Assembly (NCBI GenBank): GCA_009829735.1
Contig: CM020618.1
Coordinates: 13,188,568-13,252,567, forward strand
Length of the DNA stretch: 64,000 nucleotides
Direction of reading: 5' to 3'
Origin: Pyropia yezoensis
Taxonomy: Eukaryota; Rhodophyta; Bangiophyceae; Bangiales; Bangiaceae
The position numbers and the translations under genes are program-made. The notes under the pieces were generated by a model. That model was not told where the DNA came from, searched no databases, and saw only the letters and a program-made list of their open reading frames with translations. Shown here piece after piece: positions 22,630 to 32,839 of this stretch (the stretch's first letter is position 1; every line of letters starts with the position of its first letter).

Positions 22630-23502
22630 TGTGAGGCACCACCCACACCCGGGCAGCCCTCAACGTACTGGTGAACGGTGTCAGCTGCCCGCGCAAGCCA
22701 ATGAGCCTGCGGGGCGCGGGAAAGATGACGGGCAGGGTGACGGTGATGGGGGGGGGGAAGAAGATGGGCGTGACGTCGGTGAGGGTCGAGGGGGTCGAGG
22801 GGTTCGAGGGTAAAGGAGGTCGATGTGTCTGTGTTCGTTGTTTCCCCGGAGGTCTCCCCGGGTGGCGCCCGCACTCACGCACTATATACCCCCGGGGGGG
22901 CACCCAGGGTGTCCCAAAGCATGCGACTGCCCGTGCCGCCGGGGGGGCGGCACCAATGGGCTCAAAACAAGGCATAGGCTCTCAGAACATGTCAAGGTGG
23001 GTGTGCGCGCCCCAAGGCGCCCCACCAGACAGCCCCAAGCGGGGGCGGGGGCGGCGTGCGGCGCTCGTGGCGCCGCGCGGCCGGCCTCACACGCCGGTCG
23101 GCCGGAAAGGCCGCAGAGGCGTGTAAGCCAGACGCCAGTCTTCGGGTCGAAAATCTCCGGTGGGTCAGCAAATCTTGCCGTTCCCATTGGCTCGTGGGGA
23201 GATTGTTCCGGCTGGCCGATGAGTCAGAGATGTGGCTTGTCCTGTGGTCCGTTAGTCCTCTGATCCGCGGAGAGAAAATATTCGTCCGGGGATGAGTCAG
23301 GGTACTAACGGGTAGCCGATCCGCGGCTCTCGTGCTGACCGTCCGCGACCCGTAGAATCTCGGCCGGACACCGCGGCATCTCCAGATTAACAGGGTGTTG
23401 ATACGTCTTGGAAGGAGTTGGCTGAGGAGGACAGGGAAGGAGAGGCCCCAGTCCTTATCCCCGAAGCTAGAGTCTTGGGGATTTAGGGGGCATGTCCTTA
23501 CA
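22630..23502 (-). repeat. 3' LTR of element D
   Basis: The element-sense ends are TGTAAGG and CCTCACA. A TATATA box on the minus strand (about 22883-22889) and a GC-rich hairpin-prone downstream part are shared with the other copy. Confidence 0.95.
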
Positions 23503-23516
23503 CCTCCCCCCCCTTA
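23503..23516 (-). promoter_or_regulatory. Polypurine tract of element D, overlapping the pol stop codon
   Basis: On the minus strand TAAGGGGGGGGAGG sits directly before the 3' LTR. Its TAA is the pol stop codon, so coding sequence and plus-strand primer overlap with no spacer. Confidence 0.8.
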
Positions 23517-26500
23517 GGATGCGCGGCGAAAGAACGCGTCCAAAACCTCAGGTGCGTGCGCAAGGCCTTGCTTCGTCAGCCAGGAGTTCTCGCTGACGTT
23601 ACAGCCTTTCCACTTGACGAGGTACTGTAGTCGTCCTCGGCGCTTTCGTGACCGTATGATGGAGTCGACTTCGTACTCGACCGAACCGTCCGGAAATGTA
23701 ACCGGAGGCGGAACGGGAGAAAGACGGCCGTACGGGTCAGCGCGGTACGGCTTTAGCAAGCTCGCATGGAAGGCGTTGTGAGCCTTGCGATCGAGCACCG
23801 CTTGGGGAAGATCCAGGCGGAAAGTCACATCATTACTGCTTTCAGTGACGCGATAGGGTCCTGAGTACTTGGCCATCAGCTTCCGAGCGCCTTGGAAGGC
23901 GTCTGGCATAAGGTATTTGGTACTTAGAAGCACCAGATCGTCGACGGCAATCTTGCAAGGTCGGCGATGGCGATTTGCGTACGCCGAGCGCGCCTCATTT
24001 GCACTCTTGATGGCTGATATGGCAGTCTCCTGAGCACGTTGGAGACTGCTTAGCCAGTCAGACACTGCAGGTATACTTGATTCTGACTTGTCGAGGATGT
24101 CCATTGGAACTGTCTTGGGTTCGAATTCGTAGTTCAGGAAGAAGGGTGAGTACGTCGTCACAGCATTTGGCGACCGGTTGTAGGCTACTTCAGCAGCAAC
24201 CAAGAGTAGGTCCCAATCGCCCTGGTGATGGTTGACGAAATTTCGCAGGATTTCCTCAATCTTCCTCTTCATAATCTCAGTCTGTCCGTCAGTTTGCGGG
24301 TGGTAGGCTGAAGATGCCTTGACCTTGACTTTGAGGATCTCCGTGAGTGACCGCCAAAAGTTGGAGAAGAAGATGCGGTCCCTGTCGCAGACGAGATCAG
24401 CAGGGAGTCCGTGGTGTCGATAGACATGATCGTGATAGAGCTGTGCTGCAACTGGCGCGGTACAGTCCGGCTTCATCGGGGCGAGGCGAATCATTTTGGA
24501 GAGGCGGTCGATAACGACGTAAATCCCGTTGGGACCTCCTGGAGTCAGAGGAAGAGGCGTGATAAAGTCCATGGAGACTTTTGCCCATCGTTGGTTTGGG
24601 GGATCTAGAGGTTTGAGGTGACCCAGAGGTGAATGGGTGCTAGCCTTGTTTCGCTGGCACAAATCACATGTTTGTACGGATCTTTGGATGTCCTTCCGCA
24701 TTGTTTTCCAGTAGTACTTGGAAGAAATGGCCTTCGTTGTTTTCTTGACTCCCATGTGCCCGTGGCACAGGACATCGTGGTAGTCGTGGAGTAGTCTTTG
24801 GCGTAGAGTACCGACAGGGATACACGTACGGTCACCTCGCTTCAACAACCTCATGCGCAGCCGGTAGGGAGATACCGGGTCTTTGACTAGGTCAGCAAAC
24901 TCAGGGTCCGCGTCGTACTCTTGTTCTAAGGTGGCAAGGTCTTGATCACGTTGGTTGATGGTCACGAGGTTGTTGCTTTCAGTATTTTTGGGGATGGCTT
25001 TGATGGTCTTGGCCAGCACGCGAATAAGGAGGTCTTGATTGGGGGCGTGCTTGTCGGGAGCATCTCGTGGCTGCCTGGCAAGGGCATCAGCCACGGGATT
25101 TGAAGTGCCTTTGATGGGGAAAATCTTGAACTGGAACTGGTCCAGAAGCTCCAGCCATTTGACTTGACGATCGTTGAGCTTTTCTTGGGTTCTTAGGTAT
25201 CTCAGGGACTGATGGTCGGTGTGGACCTCAAAGGGTCTTCCGTAGAGGTAGCAGCGCCAATGGCGGATGGCTTGTACGACTGCAAGAAGTTCTCGTTCAC
25301 GAATGCTGTAGCGTTGCTCGTGGATGTTGAGAGTTAACGAAAAGTACGCCACTGGGCGCCGTCGGCGTCCGTCATCTTGCTCAAGGACTGCGCCAACAGC
25401 ATATCCGCTGGCATCGGTAGACACGTAGATTGGATATCTCTTGTCGATAGGCCTTAGTACTGGTGCGGTCGTTGTCAGATTCTGCAGCTGCTGGAAAGCT
25501 TTCTGGGCGTCTGGAGTCCACTCGAAGTCGACATTCCCAGTCAGCCTCGTCAAAGGCCTGGCTACGGCCGCCATTCCCTTGATAAATCTGCGGTAGAAGT
25601 TGACCATACCGAGGAAGGATTGCACGTCCTTTGTGCTTCTCGGTGTTGCCCATGTGCGAATGGCTTGGACCTTGTAGTCTTCCATGGGGAAGCCTTTCTC
25701 GGAGATGACGTGACCGAGGTAGTTCACAGTGGTCCGAGCGAATTGGCACTTGCTTAACTTGTCGTAGAGCTTGTGTTCTCGTAGTTTGTCGAGTGATAAT
25801 CTTTGGTGCATGAGGTGATCGTCATAGGTTTCGCTGTAGACTAGGATGTCGTCGAGGTAGACGCAGATGAAGTCGTACAGGTAGGGTCTGAAGACATCGT
25901 TCATTAGGTTCATGAAGACCGCGAGTGCATTCGTAAGACCAAAAGGTACGACCGTGAACTCATACAGTCCGTACTTGGTTTGAAACGCCGTCGAGGTATT
26001 GTTTCCGGATCATGGCGAATCTGGTGGTAGCCAGAACGGAGGTCGATCTTCGTAAAGTACTTGGCCTTTCGCAGTTGGTCGAAGATGTCGTCGATGCGTG
26101 GTAGTGGATACGCGTTCTTGATGGTGGCCTTGTTTAGGGCCCTGTAGTCGATGCACATTCGCCAGTCACCGTCCTTTTTTGCCGCAAAGAGGACGTAAGA
26201 GCCCCACGGTGAGGCGCTTGGTTGGATGAATCCCTTCCTTATTAGGATTGCAAGTTGGGTCTTGAGTTCTTCGAGCTCCCATTCGCCTAGTCGGTAAATT
26301 CCGCTACGACGTGGTTGGGCATCGTCGATAAGCTTGATGCTAAACTTGTGACTGCGTTCAGGTGGAAGTCCGTCGGGGAGCTGGTCTGGAAAGACGTCGG
26401 CGTATTCTTTGAGAATCTCTCGAACTTCTCTCTTATCGTCGGCGTGTCCCATCGTTATGGCGTTAATGTCGAAGTTGGTAGAGGGATCTTCGGACTGCAG

Positions 26501-26976
26501 GTAGATGGCAAAAACCGGGCACCTTCGGACGAGGTCCCGGGCGAGACGTTGCCGACTGATCAGGGGTTCAGGCTTCTTCAGGGAGGCTGTGATAGAGTTG
26601 TTCTTGTGGTTGAACTTGAAGGAGATCTTGTTTTTCTTGTTGTTGATTTTGGCGTCCTTGTCATCACGCCTCTTCTTTCCCAGGATGAGATCGTATGCGT
26701 TTTTAAGTCACGTTCAGCAAATCATAGTCGTTCTTGATACGGTCCAATGTGAATCTCAAGGGGTTCAATGGTTTCAGCGAGGACATGAGAGCGGCAATCG
26801 GGCATGCTTGCCGCAAAGTCCGTTTCCTTAGTGTTCACAAGCAGGGAGGTCACGAAGCGCCTTGAGACGAAGTTCATGGGAGATCCGTCGTCAAACAGCA
26901 CCTTAATATCTTTGCCATTGACAGAAGCAGTAGATGGCAGAAGCCCGAGTCGCGGGCCTTCAAACGGTGACGACAT
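23514..26976 (-). pseudogene. pol region of element D (protease, RT, RNase H, integrase, chromodomain)
   Basis: A protease-like part comes first (VNGKDIKVLFDDGSPMNFV). RT follows, with [25 protein letters not shown] and FICVYLDDILVYSE. RNase H has YVSTDASGYAVGAVLEQ and HTDHQSLRYL. Integrase has an HHCC zinc site (HGHMGVKKT with CDLCQRNK), MDFITPLP, VCDRDRIFFSNFW and YHPQTDGQTEIMKRK. A chromodomain LQYLVKWKG follows, with NSWLT in the usual Trp region. This is the Tf1/sushi-like chromovirus layout, distinct from elements B and C in sequence. From RT to the chromodomain one frame of 799 codons is open. It is broken in a few places upstream. Confidence 0.92.
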
Positions 26977-27039
26977 ATTTTCAGGAACCGAAGAAGCGTC
27001 TTTTACAAGTGTTGATGACGGTTGCTGCTTCAGTTCCGC

Positions 27040-27929
27040 TGGCCTTTTCGGCAGTCCTTAGCCAAGTGCCCCTTCTCGCGACAGCGGAGGCACGGACCCT
27101 CGCGCATACAGCGCTGGCGTTTGTCTTGCGTCAGCTTGTCGACCTTGATGCTGGAAATGTCCATTGGGATAACACCCGTCGTCGGTGGCATCTCAGAAGT
27201 GCTTCAAACATTGCTGGTAATACGGGACGCTCCAGCCTTGGCCGCTTCGACGCGCAGGGCGTCCGTCATAAGGGACTCAAGATCCGTGTAGGTCTTCAGG
27301 CACAGTGCCTGCCAGATGTGTCGCTTAAGGCCTCGGCTATAGCGGTCGATTTTTTCCGCTTCGGTGATGTCGGGGATATCCAAGAGGACGCTTAGGAACG
27401 TCCTGTTGAACGTCCCGACGTCCTTGATTTGACGCCAGGAGTGCAGTTTGTCCCGCGCCGCCTGCGTCTTGTTCAGTGGGCTGAAGCGACGAATGAGCGC
27501 AGCCCGCAGGGCAGTCCAGTCGGGGACCGCGATGGTACGACTGTAGGTATGCCACCAAGTGAACGCCTCACGGTCCAGGTAGGTGCAGGCCATCCGGCAC
27601 GCTTCGTCAGGGTCAGTCAGCCGCACATAAGAGTCCATGTGCGAGCACCGCGCTTCAATTGTCCCGGGCTTGCCGAAGAACAGCGCGGGCTTGTGCGGCC
27701 TCGCAGTCGTTGTGCCTGCACCGGTGGTCTTGGACAGGGCGTCCGACAGCTGTTTCTTGGCGTCCGCCAGTTCTACCTTGTGAGCCTCGAGTTCGGCGCT
27801 CATCTGCGAGACGAACGCAGTTAGTTGATTCCATGATTCCGCTGAGGGTGCGGTTGAGGCCGTGCCTGGATTAGTCGCGCTAATACCAGAAGGATTAGGG
27901 GGATCCTTGGTAAAATTCGCAACGATCAA
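27040..27929 (-). pseudogene. gag region of element D
   Basis: The frame begins MIVANFTKDPPNPSG and has a coiled-coil-like helix (AELEAHKVELADAKKQL). The classic Ty3 capsid segment follows (ALFFGKPGTIEARC, then FTWWHTYSRT, RDKLHSWRQ, FNRTFLSVLLDI). A CCHC knuckle CLRCREKGHLAKDC lies at about 27050-27090, the nucleocapsid part. It precedes protease and RT in the normal order, with about one break between capsid and knuckle. Confidence 0.88.
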
Positions 27930-28261
27930 ATCAACTAAGCAGATCTAAATCGACTTACTCCGGTTGGGCGCCGGGCAGGTCCTTAAAGATGTGCAAGGTA
28001 ATTTGATCCGGCAAAGTAGTGGTACACGAGCTTCTGGACGTGTGCGGCCGTAGTGGCTGCAACGATTCCAAAGATGTACAACACTATTTGATGGTTCACA
28101 AGTGATGCGATGAAACAGAAATCGAAGACTCAAGCATGCAATCGGATTTTGCTGCCGGCGTCCGCGCGCGGGCCCGAGTCGGGTCGCGCCGGACTTCCAA
28201 GCGGGGGATTATCCATGTGGCAGATCGCGCCTCTCGCACAGATCCGGGGGGGTGTTGCGAG

Positions 28262-28827
28262 GTGTCAACTCGTGTGGCGCGCCAGCGTGCGGTGGTGATC
28301 CTTGCCACGCTGGTGGCGTTCGAAGTGTTCTACCGTCTCGAATTCGCGATCGCAGATGTCGCACCGCGGGCGCGTGGCTGGACGGTTGACCGTATTGCGG
28401 TGGCGCCGCGACCAGCAATGATCGCGCAGCACTGTCAGGCTGTTGCAACGCACGCCACAGGGCTTGCACACGTACTTCTCCTTGGGGATGCTCTTGGCGA
28501 TCCGGCGCTGCTCCCGCTGCTCCGCCGCGCGCGCCGCCGTGGGTCGGATGTGCCCGATACGTGGGGCAGGCGGCGCAGTGTATCGCCGCGCGGGGTCCCG
28601 CGGGGGCAGGAGCAGGCCCCGACTGGCCGACCCCGCCGAGCCGGGCGTGACGGGGCCCTTGCCCTTGCGCTAGAGGGGGGGCTCGGATGCGGCTGCCGCC
28701 GCTGAGTCGGCCGTCGCCGGCACAGAGGATGACGTGGATGCCGCCGCCGGTGATGCGCGCGCCGCCGGGGTGACACGTGCCTCCGCGGTCGCGCGCGCCG
28801 CTGGCGCGCGCGCAGTCGCCGCTTAGG
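28262..28827 (-). pseudogene. Extra leader ORF of element D with two U1/matrin-type C2H2 zinc fingers
   Basis: Between the 5' LTR and gag, in the element sense, a frame reads an Ala/Ser/Arg-rich part and then AAEQREQRRIAKSIPKEKY. Two fingers follow. The first is CKPCGVRC...RDHCWSRRH (about 28468-28400) and the second is CDICDREF...ERHQRGKDH (about 28355-28290). The C-x2-C-x12-H-x5-H spacing of the second is that of U1/matrin or JAZ fingers, which bind RNA or double-stranded RNA. No ATG opens this frame and it is interrupted. Such a domain is not part of standard Ty3 elements, so it may be captured host sequence; capture is inference. Confidence 0.6.
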
Positions 28828-29121
28828 AAGTCGGGGCGCCCGCCAACGCCGAGGAAGAATATTCGGAACCTGATTTGGCACCCACTGGGTTTTAACAATC
28901 CGTTGACCAAAAGAAAAAAACCGTGACAAAGGCCACCAGGGCAGTGTCAGGGCCGTGTTCTTTCGGTGTGATTCGTGGAACCCGCTGCGTTCGCATTACA
29001 ATGCCCGAGGCACGCCGAACACAGGGGGCAGCACGAGGGCACAAACGCAGGGGGGCCCAAATCGGGAACGGAAACGCAACGTCACGGACATGAGGGAGTC
29101 AAACTATCTGAACCTACCACA

Positions 29122-29994
29122 TGTGAGGCACCACCCGCACCCGGGCAGCCCTCAACGTACTGGTGAACGGTGTCAGCTGCCCGCGCAAGCCCATGAGGCT
29201 GCGGGGTGCGGGAAAGATGACGGGCAGGGTGACGGTGATGGGGGGGGGGAAGAAGATGGGCGTGACGTCGGTGAGGGTCGAGGGGGTCGAGGGGTTCGAG
29301 GGTAAAGGAGGTCGTTGTGTCTGTGTTCGTTGTTTCCCCGGAGGTCTCCCCGGGTGGCGCCCGCACTCACGCACTATATACCCCCGGGGGGGCACCCAGG
29401 GTGTCCAAAAGCATGCGATTGCCCGTGCCGCCGGGGGGGCGGCACCAATGGGCTCAAAACAAGGCATAGGCTCTCAGAACATGTCAAGGTGGGTGTGCGC
29501 GCCCCAAGGCGCCCCACCAGACAGCCCCAAGCGGGGGCGGGGGCGGCGTGCGGCGCTCGTGGCGCCGCGCGGCCGGCCTCACACGCCGGTCGGCCGGAAA
29601 GGCCGCAGAGGCGTGTAAGCCAGACGCCAGTCTTCGGGTCGAAAATCTCCGGTGGGTCAGCAAATCTTGCCGTTCCCATTGGCTCGTGGGGAGATTGTTC
29701 CGGCTGGCCGATGAGTCAGAGATGTGGCATGTCCTGTGGTCCGTTAGTCCTCTGATCCGCGGAGAGAAAATATTCGTCCGGGGATGAGTCAGGGTACTAA
29801 CGGGTAGCCGATCCGCGGCTCTCGTGCTGACCGTCCGCGACCCGTAGAATCTCGGCCGGACACCGCGGCATCTCCAGATTAACAGGGTGTTGATACGTCT
29901 TGGAAGGAGTTGGCTGAGGAGGACAGGGAAGGAGAGGCCCCAGTCCTTATCCCCGAAGCTAGAGTCTTGGGGATTTAGGGGGCATATCCTTACA
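29122..29994 (-). repeat. 5' LTR of element D, with TATA box
   Basis: It is the near-identical partner of 22630-23502. The minus-strand TATATA at about 29375-29380 is the likely core promoter; the transcript would start a short way downstream in the element sense. Confidence 0.95.
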
Positions 29995-30684
29995 ACTTCT
30001 CACGCGGCGTAGCAGGCGTCGTAGCAGACTGTGTCGCGGAGAGTGTCGCCGACGTTCGCGGCGCCGCGGCGGACGTCAATGGTAAATGCGCCGGTGAAGG
30101 CCGCGGAGACCGTCTCGAGCGACGCCGCATGCAGCTGCGGCGCCCCCGCCGGGGCCTTCGGCCGGGGGGGGGGGGCGGGGGCCGGGGGGGCGGGGGCCGG
30201 GGGGGTATCCCCTCCTGCTCCCTACGGGACGAGCAGCCGCCGGCGCGCCAGCTCCAATACTGCCCGAAGACCCCGTGCCACGCGCGCTTTGTACAAGGGC
30301 GGCGGGCGCTAGGAGCAGCCGCACCACAGCAGCAAGGACTGCCGCGCGGGCGGCGGAGGGCGCGAAAGCTTTGGCGCCCGCCCACCGAACGACAGTGTCC
30401 GGTCGGCCAGCGCGGCAAGCACCGCCGCTATTTTCGCTCGCACCTGTACCCGCTCCGCGTCGGTGAGGGCGGCGGCGAGGCCCCGCTGGCCCCCCCCCCC
30501 TCCCCCACACCTTGCCCATGCCGCCTTAGGTAAGGCCGCAGCCCGCCCTCGCTCCCCCGCCACCGCCGGTGGTGGCGGCGGCGGGGGCGGCACGAGCATC
30601 CCCCCCAGGCGGGCCAGAAGCTTGAAGCACAGTAGCCGCTCGCCCGTTGTGAAACTCCCCCCCTCTATTCTCCCCCCCAGACGG
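29995..30684. other. GC-rich flank of element D, no supportable gene
   Basis: A G-rich stretch at about 30164-30208 repeats GGGGGGCGGGGGCC units. A minus-strand frame around 30500-30390 reads LAAALTDAERVQVRAKIAAVLAALADRTLSFGG in pieces no longer than a short helix-rich segment. That is the most protein-like part here, but it is unrecognised and shifts frame quickly. Confidence 0.45.
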
Positions 30685-31525
30685 ATTATGGCCTGTCGGC
30701 AAGCCGCCTACACGTAATTGAGCAGGCCGGCGAGCCACGTGCGCAGGATTGCGTACTGCCAACTAGCCACCTACAATACGTTGCACGGGCGGGCAGACCA
30801 CCTACAATACATTGCACAGACCGGCAGGCCACCTACAATACGTCGCACAGGCCGGCAGGCCACCGACAGTGCGTGGCACAGGCCGGCAGGCCACCGACAA
30901 TGCGTGACACAGCCCGGCGGGCAACCTAAAATACGTTGCACAGGGCGGCAGGCCACCAACTTGAAACCGGACAGCACCGCGGGCCGCCTAAAATACGTTG
31001 CACAGGCCGGCGGGCCTCCGACATTGCATTTGGCAGCTCGGCAGGCCACCGACATTAAAATTGGCAGCCCGGCAGGCCACCGACAGTGAACTGGGTAGGC
31101 CGGCAGGCCACCGACTTGGAATTCCGAAGGCCGGCAGGCCACCGACATTGAATTCCGAAAAACTGCAGGCCACCGACAATGGAATGGGGCAGTCCGGCAG
31201 ACCACGTAAACTACGTTGCACAGGCCAGCAGGCCACCGACATTGAAATGGGCGGCCCGGCAGGCCCCGGACAATAAACTAGGTAGGCCGGCAGGCCACCG
31301 ACATTGAGTTCGGAAGGCCGGCAGGCCACCGACATTGAGTTCGGAAGGCCGGCAGGCCAGCAACAGTGGTTTGGGGCAGGCCTGCAGGGCACCGACATTG
31401 CGTTAGGCCGGCCGGCAGGCCACCGACTTGGAAGTCGGCAGGCCAGCAGGCCACCAACACGGGACTTGGGCAGGCCAGCCGGCCACCGACACCGATTGGG
31501 GCCTTCGGGCAGGCCACCGACGCGT
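30685..31525 (+). repeat. 31-bp minisatellite, array B (about 26 units)
   Basis: It has the same unit, period (31 bp) and orientation as array A at 6850-7955, with core GGCAGGCCACCGACA and recurring tails such as ATGCGTGGCACAGGCC and TTGAATTCCGAAGGCC. Tails with AATTCCGAAGG and GAGTTCGGAAGG types are enriched here compared with array A. Both arrays are preceded by a C tract and a CAGACGG sequence. Confidence 0.95.
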
Positions 31526-32031
31526 CCCCCCGCTTCGCTCTTTTGTGCCCGCCCTGCATTCCCATCTCACACTGCTGCTACGCGGGAGCGTCTGCACCAT
31601 CCTGCATCTGCCCCCTCCCTTCCCCGCTCCCCTCCCCCCCCTTCTCCTACCCATGAACCTCCCACGATGCGCACGCTGGCGGTCACGTGCCGGGCGCTAA
31701 CCCCCCCCCGCTTCCCATCCGGCGTGTGGGTGGGGCTGCTCTCGCCGCCCCCGCCGTCGCCGCCGGTCGCCACCGCCACTGCCGCCCCCGACGCCGCAAC
31801 CGCCGTCGCCGCCGCTGCCGCGGCACCGCCCCTTGCCGTTGACGCGCACTCCGGCACCGCCTTCGCCGCCGTCACCGTTGCACCGCCGCCGCCGTCCGCG
31901 GCGGCGTGGCGGCGGCGGCGGCTGCGGCGGCCGCACTGGGTGCCGCCGCCGCTGCTGCCCCTTCCCGCCGAGGCCGCGGGCGCGCCCATCACGGCCATGT
32001 GCGTCCTTGCCGACGACGCGGCAGTTGTGGT
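31526..32031 (+). other. GC-rich region with an open frame cut by element B
   Basis: From ATG 31667 (MRTLAVTCRALTPPRFPSG) a frame stays open to the insertion point of element B, with Pro/Ala/Val-rich sequence and then EAAGAPITAMCVLADDA. The base composition alone could keep it open. If it was ever a gene, the element B insertion at 32032 disrupted it. Bases 32027-32031 (GTGGT) are the left target duplication of B. Confidence 0.3.
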
Positions 32032-32500
32032 TGTGGCAGAAACCTCTCACACACGCGACACCCAAGTTGGGGCGGTGTACAAGGGCTGCCTCCCGTGTCG
32101 GGGGAACCGGAAGAAGTGCAAGTCGCACACACTCTATCCCTGTTGTGGGGCAATCCCCCCACTGACAAACAAGAAGATGGTGTGTGGTCCAATAGTTTCT
32201 TGGTCGGGACGGGGATGCAGGGCTAAGCTCCGCTGTCCCTCCCCTTATCCCCCCAGGGTCCCCTCAGAATCTCGCCACTCAGAATCCCCCACCCCAGCAC
32301 ATGCCCACCGGGCCACACGAAAATTCAAGACGATAAATGCAGGAAACCCTCAAATCCAAGTTGGATTTACTACTAAGCTAACTATCCCAAACTTAGGGAA
32401 TACGGACCCAAATGCAGGGGGAGGAACGGATCAGGCTAGTGGCCTGCCGCCCCTTGCATGGCACGTGTTGCCCCCCTACCTTGGGGTCAATACTGCCACA
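32032..32500 (-). repeat. 3' LTR of element B
   Basis: It is 469 bp and about 99% identical to the 5' LTR. Related copies are at 38-505 and 9181-9647. Confidence 0.97.
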
Positions 32501-32839
32501 CTCCCCTCTCCTCAGTTCGGACCGACCCGGTCGGCCCTGTGAGGGGGTGCGTAAGCGCACGTCTCGGCGTTGGGGGCGCGACTTGCCGTCCCCCCCCCGA
32601 CTACGTATCGGGGATGTGGAGGCGGTCACGTTGACCGCCCCTCTTCTCAAGCTTACCCACTCGGCAGCTTGCTCTCCCCGGTTCTCACTTCACCACCACC
32701 ACAACATCCCCTTCACCTTCCCCTGGGCCGCCCCATGCTGGGGAGGCCACCCGTCTACCCACGATCCGAGCCCCCCTCAACTCGAGGCGGGTCTCGTGCC
32801 GCTGTAGCCAGGGCGTCTCTCCCCAACTTGGCGAGAGCC

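Larger units (their letters stand above)
22630..29994 (-). mobile_element. Ty3/gypsy chromovirus element D, both LTRs with target duplication
   Basis: Identical-length 873-bp LTRs (22630-23502 and 29122-29994) are flanked by the perfect 5-bp duplication ACTTC (22625-22629 and 29995-29999). Inside, on the minus strand, are a leader with an extra zinc-finger ORF, gag, protease, RT, RNase H, integrase and chromodomain. A primer-binding-site-like TGGTAGGTTCAG follows the 5' LTR (about 29120-29105) and a polypurine tract precedes the 3' LTR. I count about 9 LTR differences in 873 bp, so insertion was recent. The frame is broken in a few places; the C-terminal 799 codons of pol are open. Confidence 0.95.

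Noticed and set aside
22630-29994. A segmental duplication of 22.6-23.5 kb to 29.1-30.0 kb
   Set aside because: The two copies have equal length, TG...CA-type ends, flanking ACTTC duplications and gag-pol between them, so they are LTRs.
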